This document shows positions 11,001 to 25,399 of a DNA stretch of 64,000 nt, piece by piece. Within the stretch, counting starts at the first letter, position 1, and every line of letters starts with the position of its first letter. The stretch is from Syngnathus acus (lineage: Eukaryota > Chordata > Actinopteri > Syngnathiformes > Syngnathidae), in assembly GCF_901709675.1 (NCBI RefSeq), contig NC_051101.1, positions 4,982,501 through 5,046,500 of the forward strand, in the 5' to 3' direction. The position numbers and the translations under genes were made by a program. The notes below the pieces were generated by a model. That model saw nothing but the letters and a program-made list of their open reading frames with translations, was not told the DNA's origin and made no database searches.

Positions 11001-13781
11001 CAGCACACAACTTCGATCTGACTGTGAAGTGATTACTGTATTGATTTTCATGTCTGACAGGCTTGCCATGGAGATTTAAAAAATCACAACTACATTTTGC
11101 CCACTAGATAGCGATAGTACAGCCAGAACCAACCAACACTTCAGAAAGTAAAGCAAATAGTCATTAAAATAATTAGTAATTAACCTTTTTTACTGCACTT
11201 TTTTTAGCCTTAACATTTTTAATATTTGTTTTCACATAAAGATTATTAGTGTGATCCTGTACAGATTTGACATATTCTCTCATATTCTAGTCTACAGCTA
11301 TTCATTTACAACAAAACAAAGAATATCTAGTGGGTTAATTTCCAACTTAAAGTCAGCTACATCCATGAATACTGCGGGATATAATTAAATCTATATCCAA
11401 CCTATATTTATATCAACTATGCTCATTACATATGTGTTTGTTGTGATTTGCGTGAGACAGTCGTATTCTATTTAATTGTTGCAATTAATGTCTACAGCTG
11501 CAGGCAAAATCTCACCACTCGATGCATTCCTTTTCAAAGCCTTGTGGCGCTTTAACCGATTAAAGGCCTCCATGGAAATACTATACTTGAAATTTAACAT
11601 CATAGAAAAGTTCATTTATCTCACCAGACTTTTTTTCAAACTTAATTAATCCATTCACGCTGGAACCTATAACCCTAAATATATAAACTACACGATGCAG
11701 TTATGGAATTAATTTTACATGTCCTGCCATGAGTAATAATCACAAATGAAAGTTTATGGTCGGATTTACGAAGATCCCAAATAAACTTTGTATTCTTGAT
11801 GACTGCTGTTGGTGGGCGTGTTACACGAGATTTACTAATATTGTGATATTTTAGTAAGATCTCAAATACTGGGGGCTAAAATTGCAATTGGACTCACCAT
11901 TTTTTATTTGATTTAACTCACCTCGAGTCCATTGCAAGTGGTTGTATGCGCGTACCCTGCCTTACATTATGTTTAAAACTTGGAAAGCAGACCTGGAAAA
12001 TGACCCTGGGAGAGGCCAGCACCAGTTGTCCCAGTGCGGTGATATGAGCCACTTGACAGACAGAATATGTCATGAATATGAATGTGGGATATGCATTAGC
12101 ATGACTCCTCGTGACTGGTTCCAAGTCGGTCATTAGATCATTTTTGCATGCACAAGCCTTAAGGTAATCAAGCCCTATGTGTACTTAAATAAGAAGACTC
12201 CTTTGAATAACACACACTGGAGCCAGTCAACTTTAGGACATGACAATTTACGATGGGGTTCTGACCTCATACTGTAGGACTAAAAGGAAAGTCATCTAAA
12301 TATGCTGAATTTTCTTCCTTCAAGTCAGTGATCTCTGAACTGGAACTTTAAACTGATAGTCACCTTAATCATATAGTTGTCATATTCACCCTCAATAAGA
12401 GCAAAATATTTTACAAGGGCAGGAAAATTAGGGCTTTTTGATGGAAATTCCCAGTATACCAAATATAGACAAAATCTACTGATGCAAAATAAAACATGAC
12501 AAATTAAGAACTCTACTGACTACTTTAAAACAAGTCATACTGGTATTGCACCAACTGGGAATAATGATTCCCAGTTTTCAGTTTTAGTCTTCGTATTGTA
12601 AATCATTTTAACATCTTATCAAATCAGTACTTAACTGACATGAGGCTTAGTTCATGTTTGAGGTTTGCTTATCTTATCTGCTAGACAGTTTGTTGATTGG
12701 TCAACAGAGAATTGTCATTTCTCAGAAAAAAAAAATGGAATGGAATGTGGCAGAACACAAGGCACACCTTTTTTCTTGTCTTTTTGTTTACAGTTGGCAC
12801 ATTCCACGTTGTTGAATGACTCAGTGGGTTACACTGTGTCTGCCGCTCATTGTATTTGTTCACCTGAAAATGCACACCGTTCCAAACTATGTTGCGATGA
12901 GCTAAATGCTACCAAACTGAACAACCCCTGTCGGATCTACTTATCAGGCTTCACTCACTTGCTGCTGCAACAGACAGCAGTCTACATATGTATTCCCTTT
13001 TACATGGCGTTGTTCCACCTTGGTCATGGAAGAATGTTAATCTCCATGTTCTCACATTCACATCCACAACACAATACATTGGATACAAGCTGAAGCAGTG
13101 CTGAGGATGAGGAAATAAAATCCCCAGAGTTTGTCATTACTCATTCACAGCTGCAATAAATGATAGTTTTCACTCAAGACCGAGCTGTCAACATGCAGAT
13201 TGTATCTCTAAAAGACCTGAGAGCCGAGTTCTAGGTTTCATGATCATCCATTTGTGTGACTCCATTGTGTGTTGTGTTGTGTAAAATTTATATTCATTAA
13301 GGATGAATGTAAATCAACCAATCGTAAATTGCTTCATAGTATGTGTGAGTTTAGTCACATTCCGATCATAATAAATGTGCTCACATAAGAGAAACCACTC
13401 TCAGACGGCATAGTATATTTTAATTAATTACTGGTACTTGTTTTGAAAACAATGTAATGCCGCTGAGGGTATTTCAGAGAGAGACACACAGACAGCATTT
13501 TAGCACTAAGCAAACATGACCAAACCGGTTTGGGAAGCAGGGTTGTTGTCAAGCTGTCATCTGCAATCCTGTTGTAAAACGGCCTGCCAGTGTGTGCTCT
13601 GTTGCAATCCTATCAGTGCCACACATGCCTCTGCATCACGACACCAATAAAGTCAGCTATGTATGATCAGAATGACAGTTATTATTTGCAATAGCAATTA
13701 AAAGCAGGCATTACTATAAAATCTTACAGGCACAATATGACACTAAGCTGTCACGAGACAATCTAACAAATTCCCCCTACA

Positions 13782-13822
13782 CCATCATCATCATATTAAT
13801 AATGATAATAATAATAATAATA
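13782..13822. repeat. (ATC)n/(ATA)n microsatellite
   Basis: Compound trinucleotide tract, catcatcat followed by ataataataataat. Confidence 0.85.
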
Positions 13823-15152
13823 CTTTGTACTGTCACATAAAAGTCATATTTAGCATACTGGACTGAATGTTTGACAATGTTTCGAAAAAAAAAAAAACGA
13901 TATAATACTCTTGTATGTAAACATGTTCTCTGTTGACTATTGCAAAATGTTTGTGACTAATTCTACCGCAACTTGCATCATTCTTAATTTGTTAAAATCC
14001 AAGTTTTAAAATATAATGAGTGTCAGTAAGTGATCAAACACTACGAATATATGGAATGTGGGGCCTAAGGGGCTTGCAGGCATTTTTGGAACAGAAGGTA
14101 AAACAAATGAGGATAGGAACCTGGTTAGTGGTGACAGGTGGGGAATTCCTGTTTGGAGGAGGGGTCAAAGAACACTGTGATGCCACGGGTGTGGCTTTTT
14201 AAAGAGTCCCTGTGCAAGAATCCCTGCTGTTTTCTCCACCCTGAAATTGCCCATCATTTTATTTATTCAGCTGTTTTCAAGACCTTTGTGACAAATGGCA
14301 CACAGGCCAAACCCTCCTCTTTCAAAGTATTCTGAGCAGTGACGACCTAAATCCTGGTTTAGCTGTTATCTCTATTGTACCATTCACATCTATTTCAGGT
14401 GCAGCTGTTCCAGTTTTTCTGACACACCACTGAGTGTTGTTCTAATATCGACCATATGATGGGATGGCCTTTTTCTTCCTGTGTGAGATTCTGGAGAAAA
14501 AGCATTATTGGACTGTGACCCTACGTGACAACACCCTCATAATGTAAGATATATTATCAAACAGAGTGAAGTGGATTGGTTTATCTTGTATTAGGTGACA
14601 CAAACTTGCAGGCCCTCACATGATCATCACCATAATAATAAACAAGTATAATCGCTGTGATGCCATTAAGCTTGTTTTAATAACATAATAAAGATACATG
14701 CACACATTCCATCTGTCCAGCATTTCACAATAAACAGAAATCATTTAGAATATCGTACACACTTGTTGGCTTACATGCTTCTATTGGCAACAAACAGGGT
14801 TCCTAAAAGTAGCAAGGGGTGCACGTTAGGCTGGTGGGCGGCGGCTTTGGTCCAGTGCCCCCCATTGACACACTATTAAATGAAATAAAGCAGTAGGGCA
14901 GCCAACCTTAATTCAATGCTTTAAATGTGACACGGAATGTGAGCAGCAGTAGCAGCCAGCTGGCATGCAATGTGAACACACATATACGTAAGAATGGTAT
15001 CTGTGTTGTGTTCGTGTTAATATGTGAGGGACCACAAGACTGTCTTTCACCTTGTATTTGCCAACAAAATTCTGACAGCTCGACAAACAGGCAAGGCAGA
15101 GAGACCACACTCTACACATAGACACCACAGCAACACCAATCTGGTAACCTAC

Positions 15153-15168
15153 CAGGTATGATCTTCAT
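15153..15168 (-). CDS. plec: Plectin alternative first exon 1d (MKIIP)
   Basis: The coding part is 16 nt: ATG AAG ATC ATA CCT G, followed by donor GTAGGT. It encodes MKIIP and ends in phase 1, giving MKIIP-DERDRVQ when joined to exon 2. Mammalian 1d is only five residues, MKIVP, a single conservative difference. A TAG stop lies immediately upstream in frame, so this ATG is the start. Mammalian 1d is the muscle-specific isoform that anchors desmin to Z-disks. The 5' leader must lie above 15168, in a pyrimidine-rich stretch (transcript sense) around 15170-15300; its transcription start is not determined. Confidence 0.9.
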
Positions 15169-18100
15169 CTAAGAGACGATACAGAGAAGAACAGGAAGAC
15201 GAAGAACACGAGAACTGAACAGGACTGAGGGGGGATGAACAGGACAGGAGAGGCTGCTGTTTGTTTGCTCTGAACTGCCTTGTTTCTCCCTCGGGTTGAA
15301 TTTTGACAGGCTGCGCCTGCTGCTTAGTTCCGTCAGCCTGCTCTTCTGTGGCCAGGGGAGGAGGGACGACCTCAAGCCTGGGGAAAAGGGCAGGGGCTAA
15401 GGGCTAAGAGGGCTGGATGTTCGGGTAGAAAGGGTTGGGGCTGACTAGGGGCTAATAATATCTACCACTGCCAGATGATCACATAGTGTCACAGTTAGAA
15501 AATGATGGAAGCACTCTGGCGGGACATTTGGCAAATTTGCCCCTGGGGACGCGAAAACAATCAGATGGCCACCCCATCTCAAAATACCAATGATGATAAA
15601 ATACATTAATCCAATTAAAACATAACACATGAGGTTTGCTCTATTTACAGCAGACACAGTGTGCCTTATGTGTATTTGTGAACAAATCCAGTGCCAATAT
15701 GGGACCGAAAAACAAATGTAACCATCAATGTAGCAAATTTTGTGTTTCCAAGTATAAACACATATTGTCCTTTTAGATCACAAATGAATGCCACAGATTA
15801 CCAATTCCAATTTAAACTCTGCCACTCATGCTTCTCACGGCAAAATTGCTCAGTTTACTCATGGCCTCTGGTGTTAATCCCATATTCCTTCTGGGAATAC
15901 AGCAATGCACAAACAATATCTAAATATAGTGTTTTTTTATGTGTAGAAGACATGATGAATTCGGGAATTGTCAACACGTCCCCTTGCTCTGCAATGTTAA
16001 AAGTAATTTAATACTGTGTCTTGGGAACAGACCTGAAATGTACAATGCTTTATATGTATGTGAATGCATATGAAGTCCACCTATATGTAGAAACCATGTG
16101 GGGGCTTTCCAAGGAACTGTAGGACACATGTCACGGACCTCCCTAGTTGCCTTTCTACAAAGGCCTCATACACATACCATAAATCTATCTTCAGCACGTG
16201 TCCATGTGGAACTATGTTTTCATTGACACTCATTGGCAAAGGGTAAAGAGATAAGTGTACTAAGGATAATTTCATCCAACAAAATAACGAACACATGGAA
16301 TCTTTACGTAAAAGAAAGGTATTATTTCAATGTGCACACAACTGAAGTAGCCTCGCTAAGCCTCTGACGTTATTCTGGGACATGACTAAAGTCATAAGCA
16401 TTTTGACTGAACCCACAATTATTTCCAGATGCTATTGATCTTTTTCATCTGTTTAGTTGATACAGACTTAACCTCTCTTTTGCTGTATAATAATTGCTGT
16501 CTTGCCTTGCATCTAAGCATTTTTGTCTGCAGCAGGACTCAAACAATAACTTTTTGGCTCCAAAACTCAAGCCTTAGCAAGCTATGCCAGCCCCAAAAGT
16601 TCAATAATTGTAACATGACTGTCTTGCCCTGCTCAGGCAGTAAATGGGAAGCAGAGAAGCACTCTATGATCTTTATCTGCCATGGGACTCAAATGGTAAC
16701 TTGTGAGTTTCCATTATAGTGCACACTATATCTCTATAAACACACAATACATATTGATTGAAAAAAACAAAAATGTATCTGTGAAATTGCCTGTGTAGTT
16801 TGTATTATTATTATTACTATTATTGAAATATTATTATTATTATGATGTGATTGTTTCAAATATGTTTTCCAAAATTAATATTTTTATCTAAAACTGTAAA
16901 GTTCAACATAAATGCACTTTCAAAATATTTTCTTAATGGCTTTGTGTGCACCTTAATGTATTTTTAACCCTGATTTAAAGAATGTATTTAAATGTTTGTC
17001 TAGCAAATCAGATGTTTGAAATATTCATTTCCCTTGTAATTTTGACCTCTTCAAACTTGTGCAATACATATTTTACCATTTGTTGTAACCCTAACCCTTA
17101 ATTCATATATATTAGTAAATAAATCATTGATATGATATTTATGCATATATATCATATTATAAATTGCCATTATTATTATTATTATTAATAGTAGTAGTAG
17201 TAGTAGTGGTAGTACTAGTATGAAAACCTGATGAAAATATGAAAACCTTGGGCAGAGTCAGAATACATTGCAAAAACGTTTAGTTGCATCTCCGATTTAA
17301 ACATTTTGTAAAATCAGACTGTCAGTGGTCAACTGTTTCTGTTTTTTAATTCAAACCCTTAAATTTGTGAATAGTTTTGTTTTTGAACCAGTAGGATGCA
17401 ATAGTACAAATTAAAGGCACTGAGCTGCACCATAGTGTAATTGTTCATTTAAGTGGTTACACAAGTATCCATTGGGCTTCAGTTCAGTTGAGAACAAGGA
17501 GGGCCTCAGTGGGCACGTCCGTGTTGTGTTCAAGTCCAATTGTCACTTGTGCCATGCGTGGGCAGAGTTGAAACACTTTCTCAAAGCAAGTCTACAAGAC
17601 TCAAGTGAGGAATGTGCAGTCTTAGAACAGCAGTCGCCATTCAAATCATGTTCTCTACAAAGCTACAAACGTAACATTAAACCCACTCTCACTCTTGATA
17701 ATACCTTAATGGCTTATAACATAAAAGTAATTTGAGATAAATAAAAGTAAACAAACTGCAGGAAAGTACACATGCATCCAGTAGTATAGATATTTGCAGC
17801 CATGTAACAAACCAACCACAAATAATAACAGTACCTTGCTAAAAATACCTTCAATGACAACCTGTGCATAACACTCAGCTAAGGTCAAATCAGAAGGACA
17901 CACACCCGAGCACCACCTGTCTAAACTTGTTGAAATTAGCAGACTAAGACAACAGTGGTTGTGAATGAACAGTAGATGTCAGCAGTGGGACACCAAGCAC
18001 TGACAGTGACTTGATTGAAACTTGGGAGCCTTATCTAACCCCTTCACAAGAAAAACTGATAACTGATAAAACCACAAAAGATAAATACATTCAAATACAT

Positions 18101-19357
18101 TCAATATGATGAGTCTGCACTATGTTGGATCAGTGGGAGTCATTCAGTTTACAGTTAATTGCACGTCTTGATACTTTGCTGCAAGTTGTTACATTTTGAA
18201 CACACATTGAAACATGTATGCTAATTAGTTCCAGATCTTGTGTCATGTGTTGAACTAAACAAATACAAGTGAAGCCATGAGCGAGCTTTTCCTTCACTCT
18301 TTGCCTATTACTCACACCCACACGAGACAACGCCCATGTGAAAAGCACTTCTTACACCCTTGTCACGTGAGCTGGACTATTGCATGCCTTTAACTTCTTA
18401 TTTCCATATAATCGGAGTCACAAGGACAGAATTCAATGTCAATACTCAAGTTTCATCCAGATGTTATGCATAAAGCCAGAAGGGTAACTAAAAAAGGAGG
18501 CAACCTTACAGAACTCCTATCACATTGCATGCATACCTACCAAATCTTACACATGCTATTGCGTAATGGAATGTCATCAAACCTCTCTTTCATACATATC
18601 AGGCTGACAGGAGAACCAAAACACAGCCACAGTACACGTTAGAGTGGAGAACATATCGTAACAGTGAAGGATTATTACTGCTAGAGAAAAAATATGAAAT
18701 ACTCCCAAAAGTGCCACACCTCCTTCATTTCAATCTCGCTATGGATCACAAGTATTTCTGCAGGGACCAGGCGAGGCCAAATCTCAGCAAACAGCCCCAC
18801 CTTGCTGGAGTGACCTAAGGTCTGCAAAATCTCATTTGGCAAACATGTTAAGAGTGACCACAGATAGAATTCCTTGAACCTTACCAATTTGCAGATGAGT
18901 TCGTTATCCTGCAGAACCACAATACCCCACCTCAACTGTATTGATGTTTTTTGATCAATCAATTGCATGTGTACATAGGGAAACTCCGGGATTCTTTGGA
19001 AAGATTGTTGATCTATTGTGTTTTAGCTTTATGTATAGAAGTAAAACATTCTTCTGCGATAACTGACAGTGACTAAAAATACCACTAATTGTATGTTCTA
19101 AGAGCCTATCAGACAATTTATCTGTCATAACAGATGATTAAATTCCATGCACACTTCACACTATGAGACAGCTAATTGGTCTTACTGGAAAGAGGCTGTC
19201 ATTTGATATACTCCATGCTTAAATCCATCTTGAAAATGTATTTTGTCTTTATTCTCAGATCATTGGAACATGGTGTTGCTTTTAATCTACTTTAAATAAA
19301 TATGCAAGACATAATGCAATGCAGAAAGATAGAGGAAGTAGAGTAATTGGTACACCA
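15169..19357 (-). other. plec: Plectin intron/1d leader and promoter region
   Basis: 4.2 kb downstream of exon 1 in gene order. It must contain the 1d promoter and leader near 15.2-15.7 kb. Otherwise it is AT-rich unique DNA with a (TTA)n/(TAG)n tract at 17169-17208. No further exon met the ATG, phase 1 and donor test. Confidence 0.6.
17169..17208. repeat. (TTA)n/(TAG)n microsatellite
   Basis: Compound trinucleotide tract ttattattatt...agtagtagtagtagt. Confidence 0.85.
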
Positions 19358-19359
19358 AC

Positions 19360-22300
19360 CTTCGGTAAAGTTTGGCCATGTCTTGTCCTCCGGCTCCTCC
19401 AGTGAGTGATCCCAGTCTGCCTCAGCTGAAGCTCCATGCACCCTGACACCCGGTGCCCCTGACAAAAGTGACCTCTCAATGGCAATCTCCTCCAAAACAT
19501 CCAAGTCCAACTCCTCTTCTTCTTCTCCCTCAGATTGCACAGGCTGTGGACTTGCTTGTGCCCCAGCAACCTCAGGACTAACAAGTTGCTTCACCTCAAC
19601 TATCTCTTCAACCACTACAATTTTCCTCTTCATGTTGGCCTCGTCTGTTTCTGGGCTTTCAGACGAAACGATGTCCGCCACGTGAGGCTGGGCACTTACG
19701 GGTGCTGTAGTGGCAGAGGGTGTGTCCTCCTCCAAGTCCCTCTTCTTCTCTTCCTCCTGCTTTAAGGCCTCTGACACAGAGAGCTTATTTGCTGTGCCGC
19801 GCTCTGCTGCCGGAGTGGCTGAATGTTGTGCAACACTGGGCGGCTCCTCTTGCTTGACAAGGGGGTTGGCCCGTGCCTGAGCTACAGCTGCCTCTGCTGT
19901 TACCACTGGCTCTGCTGACGCTAATGCTCTGGCTTTGGGTGCTTCCCTAACAGCGGAGGATGTTTTTGCTTTCGGAACCTCCTGCTTGATTTTTTCTGCA
20001 AAGAGCAGTTCTGGCTCCACCTCCTCTTTGTCTGCTGGGGCCTGAGAGAGCACAACTGCTGCCTGACTGGTTTCCTCACGGTACATTCTTTCAGGAGTCG
20101 TTTTGGGAGAAACATTCTTTTTTTTCAGTTCAGAGGTCACAGCTGGGCAGTCTGTGTCCCCGGGCAAAGGTGTCATTTTAGTGGGTAGCAATGTTTCTGC
20201 TTGCACCTTTTTGGTTGAAGCCACTGAAGTCTCAACCTTTTGTTTGCCATTCAAACTTTTCAACAATTTAACATGTTTCTTGTCAGACTTGGCAGGTTCT
20301 TGTAATGGCGGTGTCACTGCTTTCATTTTAGCAGCAGAAATTTCACCACATATCTCTGAGTCTATGTCTGGCAGAACACATTTAGATTGTGCAACTTCTG
20401 GATGAACCACTGGGGGCACTGAAGTGTTTTGGCCAAATGGCAAAGGTGACTTTTCCGAAATAGCCTTTGTTTGTTTGGAGGTTTCAGCCACTGGTGTCAC
20501 TCCCATTTGTTTAGATACATCAATTACTTGCTCCCTTGTATTATTTAATTTTGGTTCAGCCTTATTTGTCAGTGAAGAAGATGGTCCCTCAGGCAGTGTG
20601 CTTGGGCTTTGGTCTTTGTCATGGGCCTTGTCCTTCACATTCTTATCTTCTACCTTTGTCTCAGGCGTGTCCTCACTCGTCTTGACTTTCTCTACTTGAG
20701 ACTTCTTTTTCTTTCGCTTGGATTTAGAGCTTCCCACAATCACTTGTTTGTCTTCAATAGCCAGTTCAGTGGGCAAAATAGTTTGAGTGAGCTCAGGGGA
20801 AGTGCCTTTTTCCAAAGACGCGGAGAGTTGTGCTGGAGTTTTACATGTTTCTTCAGGCCCAAATGCCTCTTCTTTCTTGATGCCTTCACTTGCATTTCCC
20901 TCAGTTTTCTTCTGCTTTGTTTTGTCTTTGTCTGGTTTTACCTTTTCAGTACTAACCATCATTCTTGTGACACTGGTTGTACTAACTTTAGTTAGTGAGG
21001 ACTCCACTGATGTATTTTCACAAATGTCTTCATTTTGAGCCTTTGGTGGGAGAGTCACTGTTGTCACAGAGACAATGGGATTCTGGATTTCTTTAATTGT
21101 CAGTTCTTCTGCATCCATAGACATCAGTGGTTGAGATTTGGTTGTCGCCTGAATTATGTCGACATTTGATTTGTTTGAAAATGATTTGGCCATTTCATTA
21201 AGCATTTTAGATTCAACTTGGTTCTTTGAACCAGTAGATTTAGCTGATTCTGGTTTGATCATTTCTTCTTTAAGATGTTCTCCAATTGCATCTTTATTGG
21301 CAGATTTCACAACAGGAATATCAGTACTGGTTAGGATTTTGGATGTTTCCTGGGAAGATGATTTCACCATTTTACTCTTCTTTATTTTATCAGCTGCTAT
21401 TTCAGTTGTGGCAATTTCTGGTTCAATATTCATCTTCATTTTTTCTTCGACATCATTATTGGTGGCATTGGTTATGACATGTGTGGATGTGACAGTTTTT
21501 GTCACAAGGGTGCTAGGTCCCTGGGCAGAAGCCTGCAAGGTTAAAGCATTTACCTTATCATTCGCTGGTACAGCAGCGGCCGTTACATAAGATTTAACAT
21601 GTGCAACAGGCTCCTTGTTGACCACCTTTTTGATCTCTGTTTCAGGAGGTGCTGAACTAGTTGAACTGCTGGTCAGAATTTTACCAGCACTTGCATCCGC
21701 AATCTTCAGCTTGTCTGTGTTTGCCTTAGGACTAGAAGGCCCACGTCTACCTCCTGGAGGTGTAGCATCTGTAGCCTCAGCAGTAGGAGCCACAGTAAGC
21801 ACTGGGGCTGTTTTGGAAGGTCCTGCAGTCAGAGAGGGTTTTGACACATCGCTTTTCCAAGGTGCTTTTGAAGAAGGGAACAAACTCAATTGTTTCTCCT
21901 TTTGAACTTCAAATGTGTCTCTCTCCTGAGATGTTGCCTTCTCATTGCTCACATCAGGCTGCTGAAAGGTGTTACCCTTTGTAAACAACGAACCAGATTG
22001 GTCATCCATTTGTTTCGGCCTCATAGGTTCTGCAGACAGTGGACGGCCCCTGAATCTGGGGGTCCTGTCAGAGTAGCTCTCTTTTTCTCTGGGACCCATC
22101 ATCCGATGCCGGTAGCTTTGGCGCTCTGCCACTGCTTCTTGGCTTTCAGCTTCACCCCTAAGGCCTGGTTTGGGTACATAAGATGTAGGACCTTCAACTG
22201 ATTGGACCCTTGCAGCTCGTTGAGCCATGGCCGTGGCTGCCGATTTCTTAAACCTCTGCAAGGAGGCAGGAACAATTTCAAGTGGCAGGCGGAGGTAGTC

Positions 22301-22549
22301 ACGCAGGTAAACAATACCCTCATTGGTAAGGTACCAGTAGAAATGCCTCCAAGCAAAGGTTTCCTTCACAAAGCCTCTGGATTTAAGTGATCCCATAACA
22401 CGGATTACTTGTAGGTTGGACACTCCTTGTACCTCAGGATGTTTGGTCTGAGGTCGCTTGTCCTTTTTGGCCACCATGACACCATCTCGAAAGAGAACCT
22501 CGTAGATTGCCCTCAGGTCCCGCAGGGGCATAAGCATTCCTGCAACCAT
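19360..22549 (-). CDS. plec: Plectin alternative first exon 1 (S10 domain plus ~960-residue disordered tail)
   Basis: One uninterrupted 3190-nt exon: 1063 codons plus one base, donor GAAG then GTTGGT. Residues 1-98 are the S10/plectin winged-helix-like domain of plectin isoform 1 ([58 protein letters not shown]). From about residue 110 to the end the protein is low-complexity and rich in K, E, S, T and P, so probably disordered. It has basic patches such as [13 protein letters not shown], and the C-terminus turns acidic ([19 protein letters not shown]). Start context AAAATGG is good. Readthrough of the donor would add only 22 residues. In mammals the same exon codes for about 180 residues, so this version is roughly six times longer. 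Isoform 1 in mammals is perinuclear/ER-associated and in fibroblasts. Confidence 0.95.
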
Positions 22550-23168
22550 TTTGCTATCTATCTACACTATCTTAAAGAGGAACAAAAATAAGACTCAACA
22601 GACCACACGTCTTACTGTGAGGGGAAAAACAATCCTCCGGCAAAACACGTGCTTCAATTCAATTAAAGATAAATCAAAGAGAAAAAAAAGTCTGTGTAAT
22701 AAGTCCCCTTACTTTTCTCACTCTCGTTGATCCTGTAGGTTTTGTAGAAGAAAAAGAATAATCCGTTCAAATGTCATTCAAACAAAATTCAAATTATGTC
22801 GCCCCACAGCATGAAGTCTTGCTCCCTTCTGCTGGGATAGCAATGTCAGAATGGGAGAGAGAGAGAGAGCATGAGTGTGTGGAAGAGAAAGAGAGTGAAG
22901 CACACTTCGTTGGGCTCCTCCTACCGACCCTCTCAATTCCTTATGGAAAAAAAGACGCATGGAAAAAAATTCTCAGTTAAGTAAATATAACTGCAGCAAC
23001 GAGGAAGTGAAGAAAACTATCCGCAAAAAACTGATTAACATCAAGGAAGCGCAACGTAAAATGAATGGCGCAACACACCAGTGAAGTGTGTCTGAGCACA
23101 TGTTCTGAAGCTCTGTGACTTCTACAGAAACGCCCACTCGCACACTAAAGTACACACCTCTAATTCCC

Positions 23169-23194
23169 ACACAGACACACACACGCACACACAC
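23169..23194. repeat. (CA)n microsatellite
   Basis: Imperfect CA dinucleotide tract followed by a T9 run. A second, (CA)9, tract lies at 23450-23467. Confidence 0.85.
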
Positions 23195-25399
23195 TTTTTT
23201 TTTAAACTAACACCGTTGCTGGCTGACACACGCCCAGCTCAGTGAATGGGCTTTTCTAAACTCAGATACACATCAACAAGATGGAAGAACCAGTTGGCAT
23301 ACCTCCATCTGAGCCTGGAGCCACACGTTATTCATGCATGTAGGTTACCAAGAGCAAGCTATCTAGTTTTCCAGATCAGATATCATTCTACATTGAAGGT
23401 CTAACTTTCACACTCTTGGAATAAGTGAAAGAAATACTGATGAATTCAGACACACACACACACACACGTGTTAAAAGAGAAACAAATTATGCTTATATTT
23501 CAATGCAAGACTTTCCGTTATTGCAAAGACAGAAATTATTCATATGTCGTAAATTTCAACAAAGAACTGCAAGTCACTTTCGTAGCTCGTTAAGATGACG
23601 CAACGTGGCAATGCACCTCAAAGGTTTATTGCCGGCTAACATTAGAACGTCATACTTCGAATGAGCTGATAACTCTTGCATACCTATAAAAAGAACGTTG
23701 CATTACAGTCAACCTTTTCCGCACTCACAGACATGATATCAGATTTCTATCCCGAGATCACTTCTCCCCTCTACGCATCTGTCTCCTGTTCGTCTCTATG
23801 TGTCAGGAAGAGCACCTCTCATGGCCAGTGTCCAGTTAAAAGCAAAGGGGAACTGTTCAAGGACTGCATAGGAGCACATCAATCTGCAGTAGTTATGAAC
23901 ACAGAAACAGAACAGAACAGAGAGTGGAAAGCTGTGTGAACACAGTTGCGCAATTTTAGTGGGCAGCTATGAAAAGATTCTTCCCGGGTGTTTGAAACCA
24001 CACACACTGTTACACATCCAACCACCAGTGGAAAACTTTTTTTCCCTTCTTTTTTTTTACTATATTTACCATGGCAACAGTCAAATGAGCTACTTGCAAC
24101 AGAGCCACATATACTCTTTGGGTGCAGCAGCGGCGCAGCAGTTTATAAACTGATGTTATAAGACAGCCCGAAGACCACTTAGAACAAAAAAATCTTTCAC
24201 TGTGAACATAAGTTATTTTCCCCTTTTCTGTCAGACAGGGTGTGTTTGAGTACAACTAGGAATGAACTATACTCAGACAAAAGTACAATAGAAGTATGCC
24301 TTACACAATCAGGATTTTGGGGCTGATCACAGAGTTTAAAAAAACAAACAAACAATGATTGATTTGATAAGAAGATGGAGCAATACATAGATTGATTTAA
24401 ACAATTTGGTTATTTACTGCATGGTCTACCCCCCGCTATCCGTAGGGGATAGCTACTAGTCTGGACCATAAATTGTTTCAATCCGTGTAGAACTGATGCC
24501 CATTGCATGGGGTATAGAAAATAAGGAATAGAAATTCTTCCAAAAGTACAATAGTACCAAACAGTCAATACAGTCAATCAAAATAGGGTTAAAAAAAAAA
24601 ACACACACCCGCCCCCTCAGAATTGAAAACTATTAAAACATTTTCAACAGAAAAAATAAATGATGCTGTGGAAAATTGGATTATTGACCTGATAGCTTCC
24701 CACAATAACACAGGGCAATTCTCATTCATGTGTTTTTTTTTTTCTTTCGTCCATTCATTTAGTAATTCATGGGTTGTCAATATTTTGCACAACAAAATGA
24801 ACCAAGGGAAGATATGTCATCACACTGCCGTTTAAAAGAAGACGTGCTCTGCTAGGTATTTTGCTGCACAATTCACAAAATCACAGTTACTATTTTTATT
24901 TAATTACGTTTATTTAATTAATAACTAATTTCATTTAATTATTTGCCTTTGTTAAACTATGACTGGGGGGCACTTTTTCAGTTTTTTTCGAGTTGGAAAA
25001 CAGCAAAAAAAACAACAATGACACAGTGCGCTTCCTTACTTATGCACAGAGCCAGCAACACAAGAAAAAGCACTGCACAGATATTTTCTGCTCATCCATG
25101 AGCATGAGCACTCCCACTACTTTTGCCAGTTTTCCTATTAGACATTCTAACATTGTAATGATAGTTAACCTTAAAGGCTTCGTTATGTACGGGTGACAAC
25201 AACGGTTGAACAAATTTGCTGTAATGTTTTACTGTACAGATCCATTCAATGTATGATGTAATTGATCAATCAGCAAATTATGACATCACAGTCGACAGAT
25301 CAAATCAACAGTGAAAAGTTTGTCACAGTGGACAGATCAAATCAACAGATTTTGCATGAAATGCAAAATATCGGCCAACCGGTCAGATCGGTGTAAGGC

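Larger units (their letters stand above)
7101..15152 (-). other. plec: Plectin intron between first exons 1d and 1a
   Basis: An 8-kb non-coding stretch. It contains a short (AC)n tract at 7543-7562, a CTCF-like motif at 7707-7718, a SINE remnant at 7842-8038 and a trinucleotide tract at 13782-13822. The longest open frames (10009-10329 minus, 12665-13093 plus) show no recognisable domain or biased composition, and I do not call them genes. Confidence 0.65.

Noticed and set aside
11918-12133. Minus frame ending AMDSR at a strong GTGAGT donor, as a plectin first exon
   Set aside because: The coding phase is 2, and joining to exon 2 gives an immediate stop. No ATG exists in the phase-1 frame.
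12665-13093. 142-codon plus-strand frame
   Set aside because: Composition looks random (many C, H, S), there is no domain, splice partner or promoter, and it lies in a plectin intron.
17088-17100. 'aaccctaaccctta' as an interstitial telomere repeat
   Set aside because: Only about two units, expected by chance.
19479-22390. Several frames of 60-144 codons on both strands inside plectin exon 1
   Set aside because: They are shadows of the 1063-codon exon in other frames. None shows its own domain.
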